A DNA stretch of 64,000 bases, from assembly GCA_963995525.1 (NCBI GenBank), contig OZ023206.1, forward strand, positions 20,324,002 through 20,388,001. Direction: 5' to 3'. Numbering within the stretch: the stretch's first letter is position 1; each line of letters opens with the position of its first letter. The translations under genes and the position numbers were made by a program. The stretch is from Escarpia spicata (lineage: Eukaryota; Annelida; Polychaeta; Sabellida; Siboglinidae). Below the pieces are notes generated by a model, which was not told where the DNA came from, searched no databases, and saw only the letters and a program-made list of their open reading frames with translations. Shown piece after piece: positions 56,626 through 64,000 of the stretch.

Positions 56626-57745
56626 TTAAGGTTTGAGCAGTGGTTATCGTGTCAGTTGATTTCTTCACTTTTTTCTTCATAGAACATTAGTAGGTGTTGG
56701 TATGACAACAAAGCTTTCCTACTACAAAAGAAAACATGGCATTAATGCCATATGTCACCAGTCCGTCCTTTAAAAACTACTACTTTGTGTGTCTCAGTGG
56801 AATTCCCCTTCACATTCTTGGAAACTATAACAATGTTTCCATAGAAATGACGACGTCCGTTTCATGCCGGTGCAGATGTCCACGAGTGTAAATTCGCTTG
56901 CCGTGAATGCTTATCATTCAGTCTAGTTATTCTGATACCAGTATCGTGTTTTATGAAAATTACATAATTGCATCATGATGTTAAATAAGCAATGCTGGCG
57001 GTAGTCTTCTTGTTTTGCGAATGAACGCTGTTCCGCACTCGACAACACCGCCATTTGTCAGTAACTCGGGGTTGACCACTGACCAATCAGGTGTCACCAA
57101 AACACAGACTAGCATGTGGGGCTGTAGGCCAGTCATCAACATGAAGTCGTTCTACATTTAGTCATTACAAATACAGATTGCAGGGCCTAGTTGGCGGAAA
57201 AAAACCGGGATATATCAAAAAAGTTGTCTCCACCAATTTGTATTAAAATAAACTGCTCGCCAATTAAAAAAACGTCACATTTTATGCAAAACCTGCGTAC
57301 CTGGTGACATGTCTGTTATCAATGACAAAAAGGAAGCATTACGTAATGTAATTTTTTTTTAAACTGCAATAGTTATAAAGGTATAACTTGGCATGCAAGC
57401 TGGCGTTACATGAGCGTCAAATTGCATGGGATTTATTTATGATCGGTGAAGGTGTTGTGCCAAAATTACACTTCACGTTTTGACTGTCTTTCAACATTGT
57501 TGTAACATTTTTATGAAGCTGTAGCACGTTTAATAAGCATTTGTTCACAAAACAAACCTTTGTGAATGTCAATAATACATTTGTGCTTACAAACATGCAC
57601 ATTTTTCTTTCAGGGTATTTCTCAAAATGAAATAAAATGCCATTTTGAGGTGATTTTTGACACATTATTTAATTGTCTTTAAAAGCATGGAAATGTCACT
57701 AAACAACCTAGAAACTTAATTCTTTTTGGACTATAGTATTGCTTG
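56626..57745 (+). mobile_element. Internally deleted relative of the Kolobok element
   Basis: Starts at TTAA (56626-56629) followed by GGT. 56630-57345 matches the reverse complement of 12098-11445 (shared TGTCAGTTGATTTCTT, ATAGAACATTAGTAGGTGT, GTCCGTCCTTTAAAAACTA). 57370-57745 matches the reverse complement of 7700-7320 (shared AAATTGCATGGGAT, CTGTCTTTCAACATTGT, CTCAAAATGAAATAAAATGC). The region with the transposase (8654-10895) is absent. The right end stops short of the inverted repeat. Confidence 0.8.
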
Positions 57746-58070
57746 ATATAAAGGCGCCAGGCCAGCGGGCCACCAGATTTCATATTTTACTGGTCCAATG
57801 GGCTACTAGTTTCCGGTTCACAAACACCACGGCTAGACTAAACTGAGGATGCAATACACAGTTCGTTAGAATTCTTAGACCCGACTCAGTTATAGGAAAC
57901 TGTAAATGTAACTTTGGTACTAATTCTAGTTTACAAGTCTTCTAGAATATATTGCTAAAAAGTGATATTTCACTATTCTGCAGTTCGTATAACATCATTG
58001 TGTGCTAAAACAATAAATAAATAAGTTCATAAAATATAAAATAAATGTAAATAAAAACAGGCAGTCCATG
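57746..58070. repeat. Dispersed repeat fragment next to the Kolobok relative
   Basis: 57785-57925 is the inverted, diverged counterpart of 25990-26110 (TAAGAATTCTAAC / GTTAGAATTCTTA block, TTTGTGAACCGG end). Confidence 0.65.
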
Positions 58071-58079
58071 GTTAAAACA

Positions 58080-60400
58080 AAAAAACGGGCATCTGTAATG
58101 TCACTGACTGGACGACTGGGAGAGCGGCTCTTTGGAACATTTCTGCAATAGACACTGTAACTGCGTCCTGTGTGAGTTCCACAGTGGGAGAGAGTGTACA
58201 TAGAATGAGTGCTGGTAGTATTCGTAGTTTGTGCTAGTGCTTTCGTCTGCTGTGGTCATCTGCTGTGGTAATGATGGTAGGAAGCTGATGCGCACTAGTC
58301 TGTGGTGAATTTTAAAGAACATAGTGACATCTCTTACCCGATATAAATGTATATAAAGTGTTCCACTTCAGGTTAGCGCACATAGTCATTATGCTCGAGG
58401 TGCCGTGATAAACACATGTAACAAAGCGAGCTGCGGAACGCAGGACTTGCTCCATTGTCTGAATACCAGTGTTGGTTTGGAGTGCCCAGGCACAAGTAGC
58501 ATATTCAAGTGTTGGTCGGTCGAGTACCTCGTATGCTGTTTTCCTCACTTGAGGTTGTGCAGTGCTCTTTTGACCAAGTCAAGTGTCTTTCTGGCTTTGT
58601 TGAGGTGTGGCTGCTAGGATAACTTTGTGTCGATGGAAACACCCAGGTAGTCCTGATGGTCAGTCTGTGGGATCTGTTGGTTCTCTATGTAGTAATCATA
58701 GATCGATGGCTTCCTCCTGGTGGTAACTGAGAGGATGGCGAACTTTGATACATTAAAGTCCATCTGCCAGTAGACAAGTTTGATTAGGTCGGATTAAAGT
58801 GTCAAGTGGTCAGCTGGAGTATGTATTTGACGATAAACAATACTGTCATCAGCAAACATGCATATTTGTGAGTCCACTCCTTCTCTGATGTGTTAATGTA
58901 CAGCAAAAACAACACTGGCCCAAACGCTATTCCTGGTGGGACTCCAGAGAGGACGTCAGCTGACCGCGATGTCTGCCCATTGACGACAACTTGCTGACTG
59001 TGAAAACTGAGAAATGCACTGATCCAGGAATTGTTTTTTTGGAACTGATCCCACAGTACTGGATTTTGTGGAGACGTTTGTTGTGTGACACTTTATCAAA
59101 TGCTTTACTGAAGTCTGCTTCTTTTGGTTGATGGAGAAGGCCAATTTATCTATGGTACTGACAAGTTGCATCTCATAAGACACGCCATTACGGAAGCCAT
59201 GTTGATTCGGATGCAATATGTTGTTGTAATCTAGGTGGTGACCGATCTGGCTACACACAATGTGTTCCATTATGATGTGATGCATGTAAGTGAAACCGGT
59301 CTATGGTTAGATGGTTTCGTCGTGTCACCCTTCTTATATATCGCCGATATGCGTGTTGTGGACCAATCGGATGGGATAGTGCCTTCATCGTAGGACTGTT
59401 GGAAGATGACGGAGGACACCAGCGATCTCATTGGCAGTCTCCTTCAAAATTCTTGCCGGGAGTTCACTGGGGCCAGCAGCTTGGTTGATGTTCTTCAATA
59501 GGGTCTCATTCCCAGGTTGTGTGAAATGTATGTTGTCCATGTCGCGGTAGGGAGACGGTCCTTTATCAGGCAAGTGTCTACCATCATCGCTTGTGAAGAC
59601 CGACACAGACTGGTTGTTAAGACACTCCGCATTGGCTTGGCTGGTAATATGGAGGCCATCTGTATCAAAGAGTATAGGTACACCCACGTTTTAAGTTCTG
59701 CTGAGTTTCACAAAAGATCAAAACTTCTTCTGATTTCCTCCATCAAGCAGGCTAGCTCCAAGGACGTCTCTGATGTAGTCGTCGTGGGCAGATCTCATAA
59801 GTTTCTGTATGTGTTGCCGTTTCATACAGTAGGCAGAGCAATCTTCTTGCTTCTTTGACTTTCTCGCTTAACAATAATGCCTGTCCTTCTTACGGATTTC
59901 ACATCTGATGTTGCGGGTGATCCACGGCAGGTCACGTTTTCTTCTGGAACTCGTTGTTGGGATGTGTAGTGATGGCTTGGTGTAATGCACCCTTGAATGA
60001 CTGCCAGTTCTCATCCGGTGTTCTGGTTGTGGGATTTCCCATCAAAAACTGTGCATCGTATTCAGCCATATCTGCCCATAGACCCTCAAAGGCCACATAC
60101 TTGTATCTGTATATCTTGTGTGAGTGTTTGTGTGAGTGCTGTTTTGGACGGACGTCAAGTGTGGTGAGCACTGCAAGATGATCGCTCATTCCGGGTACCA
60201 TTTCTACATGGGACACGGGGATAGGGTTTGTAGGACAATAGCATGCAACAGCATCGAATGCTAAATCTAAGTTTTTGTAATCACGAGACACCATTTTCTC
60301 AAGTTCCAATGCATCCCTTGCCTTGGAAATAATTTTTATGGTGGTTGGAAGCTGATTTGACTCTTGGTCATAGTCAGGCACATTTGTTTTTCTCTATTTG
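58080..60400 (-). mobile_element. Broken LINE spanning endonuclease end to RT C-terminus
   Basis: Minus strand, 5' to 3': end of an endonuclease (MSDHLAVLTTLDVRPKQ, with the SDH motif) and linker (60381-59932); SVFTSDDGRHLPDKGPSPY and AAGPSELPARILKETANEI (59687-59385); HHIIMEHIVCSQIGHHLDY and HPNQHGFRNGVSYEMQLVS (59285 on); then RRTAYEVLDRP-like, LEYATCAWALQTNTG and LRSAARFVTCVYHGTSSIM (58548-58312). The order is that of a jockey/CR1-like LINE. Multiple frameshifts. Confidence 0.8.
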
Positions 60401-62199
60401 CAAAGCAATATGGCTTAAATTCAAGTTTAACTGGTGACTAAAGTGGTGACTAAAGTGACTGAAACATAACGCTGTGTCGGCGAGGGCAAGGAAAGGCCAC
60501 CTAGTTTGGGTGGTGCCGCCTAGCAAATATCATATGCATGAATTAGAGTTCACACTTAACAATAATACAATTATTAGCCTTGGACATGACACTTTGAAAA
60601 ATCAATATATTATAAAGTACTTACAACAGTATTTTGTATATTATAGTTTGGTAATTTAAATTTACTAATTATGTTTTGTACAATATTATGGTGTGCATGC
60701 ATACATGTGTGTATATTTTAGTCCAAGCCTAATTTGAGTGATTTATTTATGCATCTAATTAATATCAAGTTCTATTATGTTCCTGTAACTTAGTGACCCA
60801 CATTTAATGGTAAATTATTATTGTTCAGTATGTACTTACGTGTAAAATTCAAATGATAGACAGTCACGTTGGATGGCTAAAGAATGTGAGAATGGGCCAG
60901 TGGAAACAAAACCTTAATGTCAAAGCCTGAAGTGTGTGTGTGTGCACATGTGCGTGCGTGTGTGTGATACTGCATGTATGTCTGTGCATGCATGCCGGCA
61001 GTGTTCTGCCTAGGTTCTTAAAAGGGCAGGCTGCCATTTCAGAAAAAGGGCACATAGAACGCGGTGAGCAATAGCTAAAAAAGCATGTGCGACACGTGTC
61101 TAAATAGTTAACATGACCCATAGTTAACAGTTCTTGCCCAGGTTTTCAAAAGGGCAGTGTTGTAGTTTAATGTGATACTACTTACGTATAGTATATTATG
61201 TATACAGTGTATACATATATTTATGCATTATAATTTTGGCTTAGGCAAGCATTTGTAGAACAAAACACAATATTTAGCTTTACATAACTTTTTAATTTGT
61301 GTCAATCTGCATAATATTCAATATGCAATGTACATAGAGAATATTACACAGGTAATATGTGTGCCAAATTTCTTTGGGCTAGGTTTAACATAAATTGACA
61401 TGTACTGTTATGTTCGATTTTGAAAATAAAAAATGTACAAGCAACACAGTAATTTTGAAAAATGACATTTAAATCAATATAAATGTGAACAAATGGATGA
61501 TGATATAGTATATATATATATATATATATATAGACAGTACAACTTATTTTATTAAATTGGCAAGTCTTAACTTTATTTCAGTTTTAGCAAAACACGATAT
61601 CCAGCAGGACATAACATTTTATGTTTAAATTCACATCATATTTAATATTCTCAGAGACTATGATATAAGCAATAGATATGCAAGATATTGTTGGGTTAGG
61701 CTGAACAGAAATTGAGATATATTACACTGCAAATAGTAAAAAGTGTGGTGTCCAACATTAAAATAATTATAGACATGCATAGCTAATTTGTAAAATTCCA
61801 TTTTACTTACAGAAAAACTACCCACGCACAATCTCATTTTTAACAATCAGTCAATAAACAGAAAACAGTAATTATTACTAGTTAGAAGCCACCCTCCGAA
61901 TAATAATTATTACAGGTAGCAAAAGAAGACGCTAGCCGCCAGTAACCTTAGCACCTTTGGCTAGTCCACTACACATGCACGTGACGTCGTGATCTAGAAA
62001 CGGCACACCTTGCAAAGTGCATGAACGACATCATGTGCCGGCAGGTCGTTGCATATTGAGGGGGAGCAGGTTCTTTTAACGCGGACAATACGCAATTATT
62101 CACTACTATTGTTGAGTTATGTTATACTAAACGTCGTTACTTATATATATATTGGTACATTAACAAATAAAGAGTGTATGAATAAACCATTATTTTTCT
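60401..62199. other. Non-coding DNA, nothing firm
   Basis: GT-rich microsatellite at 60930-60965, two AAAAGGGCAG boxes 120 bp apart (61018, 61146), TA run at 61506-61532. No gene recognised. Confidence 0.4.
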
Positions 62200-62780
62200 A
62201 AAGTCTGTCGCAAACAGGCTGGTCTAACGACTTGTGAAGTTTGGCGCCTCCTCAGATCAAAACGTATTTAATAAGTTTTGCAAGTATCACGTGATTAAGA
62301 ATTTAATTACTAATCTAACGGTAGAAGTATCCCGGCGATCAGACTTTAACTTTTGAAGATACAAATAAAATAAGTAATGCTTGGCCAAATGTATAGTTGA
62401 GGCACTCAGCGAAAGTCTGTCGCTCTGGTTTATCCACTTTCAAAGGTCGGCGTCTCCTCAAATCAACATATTTAATATTTTTGGCACATCCGATTAAGAA
62501 TTTACTGGCGACCGGGATAGGAGTCAAGATAGGGGCGTTGAACAATCGAAATGACCGCGTGACGCGATCGGGATACGCAGTCGACATCGGGGTGCTAGCA
62601 GACGACCAAGTGTCTGCAAGCGCCCCGATCTCGTGACGCATCCATTCCCGATTGCAGGATGCGCTCAGTTGGGAACAATCTAACCATGCGTGTGGCACGA
62701 TTGGGATGCGTTTTGAGATCGGGGCCACAGACTTTAATCGTCCGTTTATCCCACTCAGATGCGCCACCTACCAAAGAAAC
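62200..62780. repeat. Diverged ~200-bp duplication plus CpG-rich inverted-repeat block
   Basis: 62203-62330 and 62411-62515 share AAGTCTGTCGC, GGCGCCTCCTCA/GGCGTCTCCTCA, ATCAA and GATTAAGAATTTA. 62515-62735 is richer in CG, with a hairpin at about 62586-62630 (arms ATCGGGGTGCTAGCAGAC and its near complement). Confidence 0.6.
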
Positions 62781-62989
62781 TTGGAATATTACATGATTTA
62801 TAAAATTTTATATCACTCAGAGCTTTTTGAAGGAGGTATGGAACGAGCGTTCTGAGGATAAGTAAATAAACCTCACACTAATCCAGAGAATACATAGTAC
62901 ATAATGTTGGAATAACTTAAGAATACAAAATCACAGCAACTGATATCAGGGTCAAAATATTTCTTTTACATTTCAATTCTGAAATTTGC

Positions 62990-63235
62990 CCTGAAACCCT
63001 TCAAATGTCTTGAAACACAGCAACTTCAACATAATCAATGAAGTGAAACAAAGATCAAAATGGCTTGGCCGTGTTCTCTACATGGACAGAAGTAGTCTCC
63101 AAACTATTGCCGTAGTGCAGACACCATCTTTAAGTAGGAAAAGTGGCAGACTACTGGGCACCTGGCATAGAAAGGTAGAAGAAATTAAACTGGCCGGGAA
63201 GACCTGGAATGAACTAAAGTGACTCACGCAAGACA
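62990..63235 (+). mobile_element. Small RTE-like LINE C-terminal fragment
   Basis: Encodes EVKQRSKWLGRVLYMDRSSL and RKVEEIKLAGKTWNELK, the end of an endonuclease-reverse transcriptase. A short dead fragment. Confidence 0.7.
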
Positions 63236-63360
63236 TGTATGTACACTGCTTCTGTGGAAGTAAAATGAATAAAAGGTTTGTTAGTGTTTCAACAGACAGT
63301 TTCAGCTATAAGTTCTGACCATTTCACAACACTTAATGTATGAAGGTAAAAAATGCCAAA

Positions 63361-64000
63361 AGGCCCTGAATTCCTTTGGACTAATACGTCTATATGTGAC
63401 ACCAGCTGACCAAATGAGTGATAAGTCGGAAAAATTGTAACTTTGTTTTCTTACATTCTTGTAAAGGTTGGGTAGGGTGCTTTACACGGTTTAAAAAATT
63501 ATGACTGCTACAAAAATTTGCGAAGTTATGGAGCATTGAACATGGGAAGGGTCAAAAAGTGAAAATGAAGAAAACGGCTGTTGAAGTTTTATATTATATA
63601 ATGCAAATGGATTGCATGGAAATATTACATGCATGACATTCAAATGTGGCACACAGTGTGTATGTTATGTTGCAATGATACACTGGAAATACAAATGTGT
63701 TGCTACAAAGACTTAGCAAGTTATGCCAACTTATGTCTTTATGTGTAAAACTAAGAGGATAGATTATTTGAGAGTATCCTCGCAAGCCAGGGCTGTTTGC
63801 CATGCAAAACTAGCCCTGGCTGATACCCTACGCGAATTGCGGAAGTTAGCCGAGTCAAACTAGTAATTGACTTCGCCAGATGTCAATTATATTCTGAATC
63901 TGTAATTATTAGTCTATATTGATACAATTGATTTACATAGTACCATGTCTACACAAGGTATGGCAAGCGTAAACAGAACAGTAGAATGCATTTGACATCA
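63361..64000 (+). repeat. Dispersed repeat, copy 2 (runs off the window)
   Basis: Direct copy of 44163-44590 and 45465-45590, without the roughly 900 bp between them. Confidence 0.8.

Overview
The window is eukaryotic nuclear DNA from an animal, most likely a marine invertebrate. A mollusc is my best guess, with low certainty. The evidence is a multi-exon gene with GT-AG introns, several non-LTR retrotransposons (CR1-, RTE- and jockey-like), a tRNA-derived SINE family, TTAA- and TA-flanked DNA transposons, many minisatellites, and a decayed copy of a large protein family known to me only from invertebrates. I see no bacterial or organellar genes, no CRISPR array and no rRNA.

The only host gene I can support is a PARP14-like ADP-ribosyltransferase on the minus strand. 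I reconstructed 19 exons between 54670 (5') and 2531 (3'), about 3,990 coding bases. All have GT-AG borders, compatible phases and no stop. In transcript order they encode RRM-type RNA-binding segments (54670-51235), KH-like repeats and the start of macrodomain 1 (49969-49130), the rest of macrodomain 1 (36837-36430), macrodomain 2 (24895-18767), macrodomain 3 (14214-6814), a WWE domain (4446-4245) and the first half of the PARP catalytic domain (3822-2531). Both ends are missing: the first exons should lie beyond 64000 and the last catalytic exon(s) before position 1.

The rest is mostly introns swollen by mobile DNA. The macro-3 intron carries a complete TTAA-flanked Kolobok-type transposon (7222-12098) with an intact two-exon transposase. 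An internally deleted relative lies at 56630-57745. The macro-1/macro-2 introns hold a decayed 3.7-kb multi-copy gene (30660-34430), two unrelated 42-bp minisatellites, a 6.6-kb element with terminal inverted repeats and a nested CR1 LINE (37231-43814), and a LINE split by an hAT-like element (46680-49022). The 5' flank (54.9-64 kb) is a LINE and repeat graveyard.

The most unusual signal is a 57-bp tandem array at 50540-51234, directly after an RRM exon of the PARP gene. Seven of its roughly twelve units contain a consensus 5' splice site, all in one phase, and five of them come before the first stop. The gene could therefore make a linker of variable length in 19-residue steps. A second is the 42-bp minisatellite at 33355-34403, which looks like an amplified 14-codon piece of the decayed protein gene it sits in.
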